From positions 248,001-312,000 of the forward strand of contig NAUB01000024.1 of assembly GCA_003676145.1 (NCBI GenBank): 64,000 nucleotides of DNA. The letters run 5' to 3'. The stretch comes from a gamma proteobacterium symbiont of Stewartia floridana. GTDB lineage: Bacteria; Pseudomonadota; Gammaproteobacteria; Chromatiales; Chromatiaceae. The notes under the pieces are model-generated. The model was given only the letters and a program-made list of their open reading frames with translations, searched no databases and was not told the DNA's origin. A program made the translations under genes and the position numbers. Of this stretch, positions 20,677 to 29,430 are shown in pieces; position 1 is the stretch's first letter, and each line of letters starts with the position of its first letter.

Positions 20677-20763
20677 GCCAGAGTGATGAAATTGGTAGAC
20701 ATGACGGATTCAAAATCCGTTGCCTTCACGGGCGTGCCGGTTCGAGTCCGGCCTCTGGTACCA
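20677..20763 (+). tRNA. tRNA-Leu (anticodon CAA)
   Basis: 87 bases including an encoded CCA. Acceptor stem GCCAGAG pairs with CTCTGGT; the D-arm contains GGTAGAC, the anticodon loop is ATTCAAAAT reading UUG, there is a long class II variable arm, and the T-arm is GGTTCGAGTCC. The 3' flank to 21031 (268 bases) shows no further gene. Confidence 0.97.
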
Positions 20764-21031
20764 CTCCTTTCCCCGCCGGGACAGACGCTTGGCTTGGAAC
20801 CGCCTCGGCCAGTCTAGCGCAAGCAAGATCCCCCCGGGTGTCGATTCATCGAACACACATCAGTTCCACCGATCGCTGCCAATCAGCTTGAGCAGTAAAC
20901 GGCAGTTTGAGTCTTGCCTGTTTCACCGCCTGAGTAGATTTTAAATCCCCGTTCTGGTGAAATGTGCAGTTCAGGTACTCATCAACCACCGGTGAGGCTC
21001 GTCAGCCAGAAACCTAATAAAACACGGCAGT

Positions 21032-21793
21032 ATGACCAATTCGGATTCAACACAACCTGAAAGTACCCCGGACGACCTGGAGGTCACCAACACCTCCGGC
21101 CATCTCAGGGTAGCCATTGAGATTGCCATAGCTGCTCTGATACTGGTAGGTATCTACTATATTTTTGCACCGGAAGAGACCATCGAATTGGCCCCACCAA
21201 TCGATGAGACACAGATCGACCCGGTGATTCGTGACCGGATTGAGGCCGCCAAAACTGATCAAAGCAGCGAGCAGCCCGTCACCGGGCAGCCCGCAGTTGA
21301 GGAGACACCGGCAGCAACCCTGACTGATGAGCCACCAAGCGAAGAGATGCCAACCCCTGCGGCAGCGCAGGTTGAGGAAGCTGCGGAACCTGTCACAACA
21401 GCGCAATCAGAGAGTGACGCGCGTCAGATGATCTCTGAAATTCGCCGTGGTGAACTGGTGCTGAGTTCGGCTGAAATTATTGAAAAATCTGAGCAGTTCA
21501 GTCAGCAGGGACGAGTTACCGACACCTACCTGCTGCTTTTCTATGCCGCCCGTGAAGGTGACGGTCAGGCGGCTTTTGCGCTGGCCACTCTGTATGACCC
21601 CAAACACTTTCAACCAGGCAACGCCTTACTCGATAAAGCGGATGTTTACCAGGCCTACAAATGGTACAGCAAAGCAGCAAAACAACAGATTCCTGAGGCC
21701 CAGCTTCGTCTCGACAGACTGCGCAGTGAGATTGAGAAGCAGGCTGAAGCAGGAGACCCGGCCGCCCGGCGTCTGTTGTTGAACTGGCAATGA
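21032..21793 (+). CDS. Membrane-anchored protein with Sel1/TPR-like C-terminus
   Basis: 253 residues: an acidic cytoplasmic N-terminus, one membrane helix (about 27-46), a Pro/Glu/Thr-rich linker to ~130, and a helical C-terminal part with Sel1-like pattern (AFALATLYDP, AYKWYSKAAKQQIPEAQLRL, AGDPAARRLLL). No enzyme motif. It precedes the vWA gene by 24 bases and is likely in the same transcript. Confidence 0.7.
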   Translation: MTNSDSTQPESTPDDLEVTNTSGHLRVAIEIAIAALILVGIYYIFAPEETIELAPPIDETQIDPVIRDRIEAAKTDQSSEQPVTGQPAVEETPAATLTDEPPSEEMPTPAAAQVEEAAEPVTTAQSESDARQMISEIRRGELVLSSAEIIEKSEQFSQQGRVTDTYLLLFYAAREGDGQAAFALATLYDPKHFQPGNALLDKADVYQAYKWYSKAAKQQIPEAQLRLDRLRSEIEKQAEAGDPAARRLLLNWQ

Positions 21794-21817
21794 TCCACAC
21801 AATTCAGGATGCCTCCG

Positions 21818-23827
21818 ATGTCATGGTTTAAATCGGTACCAATCACCATTGCAGCGATAATTTTCTCTGCAACCACCCTCGCCGCTCCCCAGGCACGCCC
21901 ACTCCTGATGGAGGGAAAACAGTCACTCTATCAACGGGTACTGAGTAAACCGGGTGCACAGGTTTTCAGCCAGGTCCAACAGGGTAGCGGTTCAGCAACC
22001 GCACCGTTTTCCGTCTACTACGTCTACGATCGAATACAGCAGCAGGGTTCCGATTGGATACAGGTTGGATTAAGCCGCCATGGGACGATTGAAGGCTGGA
22101 TACCTGAAATTGACACCATACCCTGGAATCAGGGTCTCACCGTTGCATTCAGAGATCCTCTGGGAAGTGACCGGGTACTCCTGTTCAACGAAAAGCATGC
22201 CCTGAAAGAGGTCATCGAGGATCAGAGCTCAGACAACTACCGGGCGCTCTATACAGCGGCGGAGACCGGCAAACTGACCGCGGATTCTCCAGTGGTTGCG
22301 ATCCAGCCCAGAACCCATATCGACATTCTCAAAGACTTTTATCTGGTGCCGATCCGGGACCACGAAGATATCTACATTGGCAGTGAGCAGGCAAGGATGC
22401 TGCAAATCTCCAGTGTGCCGCTGCAGCCTATCCAGCAACCAGCGAAAAAGAAGCAAGCCCCAGCCGAGAGTGAACCCAAGCGGCAAGCCTTCCGCTCTGC
22501 CGTGGTGTTCGTGATCGACTCGACGCTCTCCATGGATCCCTATATCGATCGAACCCGGGAAGCGGTCAGAAAAATATACGACACCATAACCAAAGAGGAT
22601 CTGACCGGTGATGTGAGCTTTGGACTGGTTGCCTTTCGTGACAATCCGGATGCCGCTCCAGGACTTGAGTATCTGACGGAAACCTATGTGGACCTCGACC
22701 AGGGTCAGAACGCCGACAGTTTTTTCTCTCAGGTCTCCACACTGAAAGCGGCCACGGTCTCCAGTCGGGATTTCAAGGAGGACAGTTATGCCGGCGTCAA
22801 TGAAGCCATCGCTGGAATCGACTGGCAGAATCAGGATGCCCGATATGTGGTACTGATCACCGATGCGGGCCCCCGCGAGGCTGGCGATCCACTCTCCGGA
22901 ACCGGTCTATCCAGCAGTGCCTTGAGAAGTCTGGCGCAGAACAAGGGCATCGCCCTTTCTGTGCTGCATCTGTTGACCCCCAGCGTCATGGCGGATCATG
23001 CCGATGCGGAAGAGACCTATCGGGATCTCTCCTACTATCCCGGTATCGGCAGTTTCTATTTTGGTGTCGAAACAGGCAACGTGGAACGTTTTGGCCGGGT
23101 GCTTGATGCACTGGCCCAGCAGATCACCGAGCAGGTCAAGTTAGCGGCCATGGCTGCCGCCGGTAAAATGCTGGCTGAAGAGCGCCAGGCAAAACAGGCA
23201 GAGACAGAACAGGCCGAGGCCAACAATGATCAACTGGCACAGTTTCAGGCGAAGGTGGCCAAACTTGGGTATGCGCTGAGAATGCGCTACCTGCAGCAGG
23301 ATGAAAAACAGCAGGTTCCCAGCATTTTCAATGCCTGGTTGGTGGACCGGGATATCCAGAACCCGCAACGCCAGACCCTGGATGTCAGAGTACTGCTGAC
23401 CCGCGACCAACTCAGCGACCTGCACACGATCATGCGCCAGGTACTGATAACCGCTGAAGAGGGCTTGCTCTCACCACGCAGTTTTCTCAACGACCTGAAG
23501 AGTCTTGCCGCGACCATCGCCCGTGATCCCGATCAACTCGGTACGACAACCCGGGCTACTGGCGCCAGAGAGGGAAATCTGGCCGATATGGGTTTCATGC
23601 GAGAGTATATTGAAGACCTTCCCTACACCGGCGAAGTGATGAACCTCTCTCTTGAACATTGGCAGGACTGGCCAGCCAAAGACCAGATTGAGTTTATCAA
23701 TCGACTGGAAGAGAAGATAAACTACTACCAGGTTCTGCATGACCACACCGATCTCTGGGTCTCGCTGGATGGCGGTCCGGTCTCTGGAGACTCTGTATTT
23801 CCAATCGGTCTGGAAATGTTGCCTTAA
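21818..23827 (+). CDS. Exported von Willebrand factor A domain protein
   Basis: 669 residues from ATG 21818, preferred over ATG 21809 because AGGA then sits eight bases upstream. A signal peptide ends near TTLAAP. Residues ~20-130 look SH3-like. A vWA domain starts near 228 with a MIDAS-type DSTLSMDPY (the DxSxS pattern reads D-S-T-L-S) and continues to ~430. The remainder is helical with no recognised domain. The periplasmic location and the following ABC genes suggest a stress or envelope role, which is inference. Confidence 0.75.
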   Translation: MSWFKSVPITIAAIIFSATTLAAPQARPLLMEGKQSLYQRVLSKPGAQVFSQVQQGSGSATAPFSVYYVYDRIQQQGSDWIQVGLSRHGTIEGWIPEIDTIPWNQGLTVAFRDPLGSDRVLLFNEKHALKEVIEDQSSDNYRALYTAAETGKLTADSPVVAIQPRTHIDILKDFYLVPIRDHEDIYIGSEQARMLQISSVPLQPIQQPAKKKQAPAESEPKRQAFRSAVVFVIDSTLSMDPYIDRTREAVRKIYDTITKEDLTGDVSFGLVAFRDNPDAAPGLEYLTETYVDLDQGQNADSFFSQVSTLKAATVSSRDFKEDSYAGVNEAIAGIDWQNQDARYVVLITDAGPREAGDPLSGTGLSSSALRSLAQNKGIALSVLHLLTPSVMADHADAEETYRDLSYYPGIGSFYFGVETGNVERFGRVLDALAQQITEQVKLAAMAAAGKMLAEERQAKQAETEQAEANNDQLAQFQAKVAKLGYALRMRYLQQDEKQQVPSIFNAWLVDRDIQNPQRQTLDVRVLLTRDQLSDLHTIMRQVLITAEEGLLSPRSFLNDLKSLAATIARDPDQLGTTTRATGAREGNLADMGFMREYIEDLPYTGEVMNLSLEHWQDWPAKDQIEFINRLEEKINYYQVLHDHTDLWVSLDGGPVSGDSVFPIGLEMLP

Positions 23828-23888
23828 CCTGATTGGTATTTACTTAAGATATTTGCGCCCCAATATTGCAAGAGAAGTTAGGCCAGCC

Positions 23889-24009
23889 TAAGAGAATTGA
23901 CCGCCAATGAACGCCAGACACCGCAAACCTACGCAATTCGAGGCCGCAATATGAAAGTTATTCGCGGCATTTTGCGGCGATTGGCGTTCATTGGCGGCTT
24001 ATTCTCTTA
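23889..24009. repeat. Long palindromic repeat, copy A
   Basis: About 36-base imperfect arms, AAGAGAAT then ACCGCCAATGAACGCC on the left and GGCGTTCATTGGCGG then ATTCTCTT on the right, with an inner GTTATTCGCGGCATTTTGCGG shared with copy B at 43641. It occupies most of the 232-base gap between the vWA gene and the ABC genes. Confidence 0.9.
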
Positions 24010-24059
24010 TAAGTCAGCACCCTTGGCCCTAACCTGATCTACTGTTAACACGAGTCAAA

Positions 24060-24833
24060 ATGGTAAACCCTGAAGCTCTAGCAGGAGCGAGCCTGACAGG
24101 TGATCGCGTCCTTATCTATCACCTGCGTGATGTAATCAAAACCCGTGAGGCCGAAGGCACCGCCTTTCGTCTTCGTGTCCCCAGTCTGCAGATTGCGCTG
24201 GGAGAGAAGATTGCACTGATCGGCGAGAGCGGCTGTGGTAAAAGCACCCTGCTCGACATGTTGTCGATGGTGCTGCGCCCAACCGAGATCGGCTCATTCC
24301 GCTTTCGACCGGAACAGGGAGCAGAGCCGGTGGATATCACCAATCTGTGGAAAAAAAAGCGCCTCAACCAGTTGGGTGATCTGCGTCGTCAGCGTATCGG
24401 TTATGTGATGCAGACCGGCGGCCTGTTGCCCTATCTCACAGTACGGGAGAATATCAACCTCTCCCGTCGACTACTCGATATGAGTGACGATGGACTGGTA
24501 GAGGAGCTGACCAAGGATCTGGGAATCCGGCAACACCTGGACAAGCTGCCCCACAAACTCTCTGTCGGCGAACGCCAGCGGGTCGCCATCGGCCGGGCAC
24601 TGGCTCATCGACCCTCCATTGTAATCGCCGATGAACCGACAGCCTCCCTCGATCCCATCGCCGCTGAACGGATCATGTCACTGTTTATCGAGCTGGTGGA
24701 TGAGTTACATATCACTGTCATCCTGGCCAGCCATGCCTGGCGTCACATCAACCGACTGGGACTGCGCCACCTGGAACACCATACGGAGCGTAAAGAGGAT
24801 GGATCCATGACAGAAACCGTGGTGAGCGGCTGA
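24060..24833 (+). CDS. ABC transporter ATP-binding protein (LolD/MacB type)
   Basis: 257 residues with a complete nucleotide-binding domain: Walker A GESGCGKST near 54, Q-loop YVMQTGG, signature LSVGERQRVAIGRAL and Walker B VIADEPTASLD, followed by the H-loop in ASHAW. The family works with FtsX-like permeases in lipoprotein release or export. The stop overlaps the permease start (TGATG), so the subunits are coupled. Confidence 0.9.
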   Translation: MVNPEALAGASLTGDRVLIYHLRDVIKTREAEGTAFRLRVPSLQIALGEKIALIGESGCGKSTLLDMLSMVLRPTEIGSFRFRPEQGAEPVDITNLWKKKRLNQLGDLRRQRIGYVMQTGGLLPYLTVRENINLSRRLLDMSDDGLVEELTKDLGIRQHLDKLPHKLSVGERQRVAIGRALAHRPSIVIADEPTASLDPIAAERIMSLFIELVDELHITVILASHAWRHINRLGLRHLEHHTERKEDGSMTETVVSG

Positions 24834-26044
24834 TGCGACATCGACTCAAAGATATTATCTGGCTGGCCGGCAAGGACTACCGCAACGAGTGGCAGATGTC
24901 CGGTTTCTTCATTCTGGCCCTGGCGGCCGTGCTCGGACCGATGCTGATTCTGTTCGCGCTGAAATTCGGCATTGTCGGCAGTATGCTCAACAATCTGATC
25001 GAGGATCCCCGTAACCGGGAGATCCGACCCATCGGCAGTGGCCGGTATGACCAAGCCTGGATCGAGCAGTTGAATGAACGACCGGAAGTTCAGTTCATCG
25101 TGCCGAGAACAAGAGCCATTGCCGCCACCATAGATCTGAAAAGTGAAACCTCGAAACGCATCGTTTCGGTGGAGATGATCCCCACCGGCAGCGGTGATCC
25201 TTTGCTGAAAAACAAGCAAATCCCAGTGTCTGCAACCGAACTGGTGCTCTCCAGCAACGCAGCAAAAAAGCTGAATGTCGAAGTCGGTGACGAAATCACC
25301 GGCAGCCTGGCGCGGCGTTTCAAAGGACGCAGTGAACGGGTTCACCTGACACTCAAGGTCGTTGATATTGCATCGACTGCCAGCTTCGCCCGAGATGGCG
25401 CATTTGCCCCGATCGGTCTGGTCGAGAGTGCGGAGGATTTCAGAGATGGACGGGCTGTCGCTGAATTCGGCTGGAAAGGCAATGAGGTGGATCCAGGCAG
25501 CCGTAAGTACCCCAGTTTTCGCCTCTATACAGACTCGATCTACAATGTGGGCCGGATCAGTGATGCTCTGGATAAAATCGGCATCGAGGTCAGAACCCGT
25601 GCGGCGGATATCGAGATCGTACGCAACATGGACCGTAATTTGAGCCTGGTATTCTGGTTGATCGCAATCATCGGCCTGGTAGGATTCTCCCTCTCCCTGG
25701 GGGCCAGCCTGTGGGCCAATGTGGATCGCAAACGCAAAGAGTTGAGTGTGTTGCGATTGGTTGGCTTCCGCACGGCAGAGATCGTCTGGTTCCCGGTCTT
25801 ACAATCGAGCTTTACCGCGATACTCGGTTGGCTCTGCGCCAGCCTGATCTATTTTGGTGTCAGCATCACCATCAATCAGATGTTCGCCTCGCAACTCAAC
25901 AACAATGAAAAAGTCTGCCATCTGCTGCCGGAACATCTGCTGATAGCCCTTTTACTGACCCTGGGTTCCGCCATCTTTGCCGCATCCCTGGCTGGATACA
26001 AAGCGGCTCATATAGAACCATCGGAAGGTCTCAGGGAGATATAA
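24833..26044 (+). CDS. ABC transporter permease, FtsX/MacB-like
   Basis: 403 residues with the MacB/LolC topology: one membrane helix near 25-48, a large periplasmic domain to ~270, then three helices near 280-300, 325-350 and 375-392. RKRKELSVLRLVGF matches the FtsX-domain signature. There is no substrate-binding component nearby; substrate unknown. The vWA gene upstream suggests a shared envelope function. Confidence 0.85.
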   Translation: MRHRLKDIIWLAGKDYRNEWQMSGFFILALAAVLGPMLILFALKFGIVGSMLNNLIEDPRNREIRPIGSGRYDQAWIEQLNERPEVQFIVPRTRAIAATIDLKSETSKRIVSVEMIPTGSGDPLLKNKQIPVSATELVLSSNAAKKLNVEVGDEITGSLARRFKGRSERVHLTLKVVDIASTASFARDGAFAPIGLVESAEDFRDGRAVAEFGWKGNEVDPGSRKYPSFRLYTDSIYNVGRISDALDKIGIEVRTRAADIEIVRNMDRNLSLVFWLIAIIGLVGFSLSLGASLWANVDRKRKELSVLRLVGFRTAEIVWFPVLQSSFTAILGWLCASLIYFGVSITINQMFASQLNNNEKVCHLLPEHLLIALLLTLGSAIFAASLAGYKAAHIEPSEGLREI

Positions 26045-26048
26045 AAAA

Positions 26049-26073
26049 GCCATGGAGGAAGACCCTCCATGGC
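26049..26073 (-). terminator. Intrinsic terminator of the VPLPA-CTERM gene
   Basis: Ten-bp stem GCCATGGAGG/CCTCCATGGC with a five-base loop. On the minus strand it is followed by six T (AAAAAA at 26043-26048 on plus). It lies after the stop of the gene at 26105. Confidence 0.8.
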
Positions 26074-26077
26074 CTTG

Positions 26078-26098
26078 CCGAAATGCTATGAATTTCGG
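26078..26098 (+). terminator. Intrinsic terminator of the ABC operon
   Basis: Seven-bp stem CCGAAAT/ATTTCGG followed on the plus strand by AATTTTTT. Together with the hairpin at 26049 it forms a back-to-back terminator pair between the convergent genes. Confidence 0.7.
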
Positions 26099-26104
26099 AA
26101 TTTT

Positions 26105-26578
26105 TTATACTTTACGACGTCTGCTGTATGAGACGAAGCCAAGGAGAGCAGAACCAAACAACCAGGCAGCCGCTGGAAGCGGTACTGCACTCATGGTCAG
26201 ATCGTAATCTGAGCTTATTTTGGTATCGATTGCATTAAGAGCAAAACCGGAGATGGTAAAGATATAGTCTCCGGCACCAAGACTCAGAGTCTCGGAGAAT
26301 GTGGTACCCAGGTGATACTGCTGATTTGTGGTGATGTTGGTTAACAGCAGGTCATCACCGTACATTCCTTCGTGAGTACCGGCAATCGTAATATCAAGTG
26401 ATGCAGCGTCCACAGTCAGACTGTAGGAATCGAGAAAATTTCCGTTCGGCTGAGGAGTGCCATAGCTATCTCCATGACCGGAAAAGACACCTGCATCATA
26501 CGACGCCGCCTGAGCACCTACCGTTGAAAATGCCAGAAAGGCAACCAAGGCAATTGAACGTATAAGTAACTTCTTCAT
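26105..26578 (-). CDS. VPLPA-CTERM sorted exoprotein
   Basis: 157 residues starting at the ATG that gives MKKLLIRS; AAGGA lies nine bases upstream. It has a signal peptide ending GAQAA, a ~100-residue beta-rich domain resembling a pre-peptidase-like fold (TFSETLSLGAGDYIFTISG), and a C-terminal sorting signal VPLPAAAWLFGSALLG then a basic SRRRK tail. VPLPA-CTERM signals are processed by exosortase systems. No exosortase gene is in the window. Confidence 0.88.
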   Translation of the reverse strand: MKKLLIRSIALVAFLAFSTVGAQAASYDAGVFSGHGDSYGTPQPNGNFLDSYSLTVDAASLDITIAGTHEGMYGDDLLLTNITTNQQYHLGTTFSETLSLGAGDYIFTISGFALNAIDTKISSDYDLTMSAVPLPAAAWLFGSALLGFVSYSRRRKV

Positions 26579-26773
26579 TATCTTCATCCTTAAATGATTG
26601 TTGATATAGATGCAATTTCTTCCCTTGCATCTGCTTAAGCACGCTATCACTTATATTGATTCTAAACAATAAGTAAAATCCCATACCTTGAGCTTTTGCA
26701 AAGTGGGTTGCAAATAATCAACCAAAGATCAGTAAGCGCATTTTTTAAACAATATTCAGTGGTCAGATCGGAC

Positions 26774-29092
26774 TCAATTCGGAAACAGAATCATCTCAAC
26801 CCGTCTTCGCTTTGCAGATTCACTCAGCGTCAGAACCTTGATCTCATCCTCAGCCGTTCCGACAGCGGCTACATGCAGTCGACTGCCGGAGATGCCACGT
26901 TTGATAAAATATTGTTTCACTTCATCGGCCCGTTTTAAAGAGAGCTGATAGTTATATTGCCTGTCACCCTGTGTATCCGCATATCCGATGATCCTGAGAA
27001 AGGTCGCCTCTTCCGTCAGCATCTTATATTGAACCGCTTTTAATAATGCGATGTACTCAGTTGGTATCGAGGCTTTGTTAAACTCAAAGAAAACTGCATA
27101 GCGTGTCGCCAACTCAATGGACTCTGATACCTCTCCAGAGAGATCCTCAGGATAGCGACTGATATCACTCTGCTGAAGCGTCAATGGCTCATCATCATCC
27201 TGCTGAGCATACTCCGTACCACGCTCTTCATTTATTGTTTGTAACAACTGTTGAGTCGAATCATTCTGTGGCAACCCGGCCGTCGTCTCATCTTCCAGGA
27301 CTTTGGGTATCTGCTGATCCTCAACCTCCGTGCCGACTATCCCCCCCTGCAAATCACTGAAGGATTGATTGATCTGCTTGGCGAAAAGACCATAGAACAA
27401 GGCGACCAATAGAACGATGCCCAGCCAGGACACCAAGCGGAAGAACAATCGGCCCAGTTTACCTTGAGGTGGTTTGGCAAACGGTTGTATGGGGAGTCCT
27501 GCCATCGCCACATCCGGACAAGCATCGACCCACATCGAAGGCATACTCAAATTCTCTTCAACATTGATACGGTTGACCACCCGATCTGATGCCAGAGAGG
27601 ATTGCACGACAACTTTACGATTATGTTCAACCGGACTGTTGTTGGTGGCCGATGACTTCTCACTTCTACCACTCGACATGAACCATACACCGCCCCAGCG
27701 ATGTTCATCATCCATCTGTTTTGAATTTTGATGTTTTGGCGTCTGTTCAACCTGGGAGGGACTGATGTTTCGTTGTTTAGGTTGCTGCGAAATCAAACTA
27801 TCCAGAGCATGACTGTCCAAACCGCTTTTCCATATCTCATCTGCATCTGGAAACTCAACGGACAGTTCGTTAACCGGTGCCCTCTCATCAGTATGCGCCT
27901 CCTCTAACTCACTGCTTTCAAATAACGAGGCGTGATTCAACTCCAGGTTTGGTGACGGCAACGGTTTTTTGATAGTCAGGTCACTCTCCCAGGATCCCCA
28001 ATCGGAGTCCGGAAGATCCCAGGCTTCCTCGATATTCTGTCCGGCATCATCTATGGCTGAAAGCAGATTCGCCGTGATCTGATTTGTACTGGCGATCAAT
28101 TCCTGCCGTTTGCCGATCTCTTCTTCACTGAAGAGCTGCTCCTGTAGCGGACGGTTTTCAAAAATATCGTGCACAGCCGCCTTTTGCACCACAGCCGGCT
28201 GTTCCATCGAGTGCTGTTGTTTTTCAGTTCGATATCGCCCGGCAAAGTCTGCAAAGGACTCATCCTCTGCCAAGGTGATACGTCGCTCTTCCACCAACTC
28301 CTCGATGATCACCAGGACATCTTCATCGATTAGCGAATGCTTCTCTTCCAGAGAGGCAAAGAGCAACAGTCGACTCATCAGATGATTGATCTTTCTTGGC
28401 ACCCCCTGCGCAGCCTCATGAACCAATCCGTAGACTTCATCGGCCAGTTGTGGATCCTGTTGCCAACCGACAATATCCAACCGATGGATTATGTATTCAC
28501 GACTCTGCTGCACCGACATGGGTTTGATCTGGCAGGTTGCAATCAGACGCTGCTGAATGTGCTCCATCTTGGGGTTAAGGACCAGTTCCCTTAACTCATC
28601 ATGACCGATCAACACAATCTGCAGCAGCGAGCAGTTCCCCTTTTGCAGATTCGATAGCAGTCGTAACTCTTCCAGGCCATTCACCGAGAGATTCTGCGCC
28701 TCATCCAGGAATAGAATTGAGCGTTGTCCGCGATCATACAAGTCAGCAAGATGCTTGCTGATGCTGGTCAGCAAGGTTGCCTTGTTATAAGTCTCGGCAG
28801 GCAATCCGTACTCGAGCGCAACCTTTCTCAATAACTCTTCCGCCTGGAGCTGACTGGTTACCAGATTGAGTGCGTTGTATTTGGCGTTATCGATCTCGGA
28901 GATTACGTCTCTGACCAGAGTCGTTTTACCGGAGCCCGGTTGTCCGGTGATCATCACAAAGCCTTCGCTCTGCTGCAGCGCATAGGCCAGATAGGCGGAG
29001 GCGCGGAGATAGTTCTTATGGGCGTAGCGAAACTTTTCGTCCGCACTCAGGCGAAATGGCGTGTCCTTGAATCCAAAAAACGACTCATACAT
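26774..29092 (-). CDS. AAA ATPase (GspA/PEP-CTERM-ATPase type) fused to OmpA domain
   Basis: 772 residues from the ATG giving MYESFFG, the usual start of this ATPase family; a frame extends seven codons upstream. Walker A GQPGSGKT at 50-57, Walker B ILFLDEAQ at 126-133. A long low-complexity linker leads to one membrane helix near 549-570. Residues ~664-772 are an OmpA-like peptidoglycan-binding domain (VFFEFNKASIP, IIGYADTQGD, NYQLSLKRADEVKQYF, RRRVEMIL). ExeA/GspA has a different peptidoglycan-binding domain in the same place. Divergent genes: none; the VPLPA gene lies downstream. Confidence 0.88.
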   Translation of the reverse strand: MYESFFGFKDTPFRLSADEKFRYAHKNYLRASAYLAYALQQSEGFVMITGQPGSGKTTLVRDVISEIDNAKYNALNLVTSQLQAEELLRKVALEYGLPAETYNKATLLTSISKHLADLYDRGQRSILFLDEAQNLSVNGLEELRLLSNLQKGNCSLLQIVLIGHDELRELVLNPKMEHIQQRLIATCQIKPMSVQQSREYIIHRLDIVGWQQDPQLADEVYGLVHEAAQGVPRKINHLMSRLLLFASLEEKHSLIDEDVLVIIEELVEERRITLAEDESFADFAGRYRTEKQQHSMEQPAVVQKAAVHDIFENRPLQEQLFSEEEIGKRQELIASTNQITANLLSAIDDAGQNIEEAWDLPDSDWGSWESDLTIKKPLPSPNLELNHASLFESSELEEAHTDERAPVNELSVEFPDADEIWKSGLDSHALDSLISQQPKQRNISPSQVEQTPKHQNSKQMDDEHRWGGVWFMSSGRSEKSSATNNSPVEHNRKVVVQSSLASDRVVNRINVEENLSMPSMWVDACPDVAMAGLPIQPFAKPPQGKLGRLFFRLVSWLGIVLLVALFYGLFAKQINQSFSDLQGGIVGTEVEDQQIPKVLEDETTAGLPQNDSTQQLLQTINEERGTEYAQQDDDEPLTLQQSDISRYPEDLSGEVSESIELATRYAVFFEFNKASIPTEYIALLKAVQYKMLTEEATFLRIIGYADTQGDRQYNYQLSLKRADEVKQYFIKRGISGSRLHVAAVGTAEDEIKVLTLSESAKRRRVEMILFPN

Positions 29093-29430
29093 AGCCGCCG
29101 TCTTCCCTCTCATGGTCCATCATTCAGAAATCCCTCTGATTACTGTAGGGCATCAAAACACATTATCGCGCCATAAGGAAGCTCACTGCCAAAGACAACC
29201 TGCGAGAATGTGATTGAAATTACCCTATTTCCCTCTACCCCTGATCAATACTCACGAACCAAGCATGGTGCGTGAACTTGCTACAGTGCTTAAAGAGTGA
29301 TTTGACTATCCCTTAGCCATTTGAAATTCCCTAAAAGACAAAAATCCCGAGGATTGACCATCAATCCTCGGGATTACGCGTTCCGGGTAGCTGTTATTCA
29401 GCCGAATGGCTGATTAACAAAGATCCCCTA
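29093..29430. other. Intergenic region with terminator, no gene seen
   Basis: About 340 bases between two minus-strand genes. Apart from the terminator at 29343-29376 I see only unstructured, AT-leaning sequence that should contain the promoter of the ATPase gene. Confidence 0.5.
29343..29376 (-). terminator. Strong intrinsic terminator of the lipoprotein gene
   Basis: Fourteen-bp perfect stem, AATCCCGAGGATTG with CAATCCTCGGGATT, five-base loop, followed on the minus strand by TTT and further T-rich sequence. It lies 55 bases after the stop at 29431. Confidence 0.85.
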
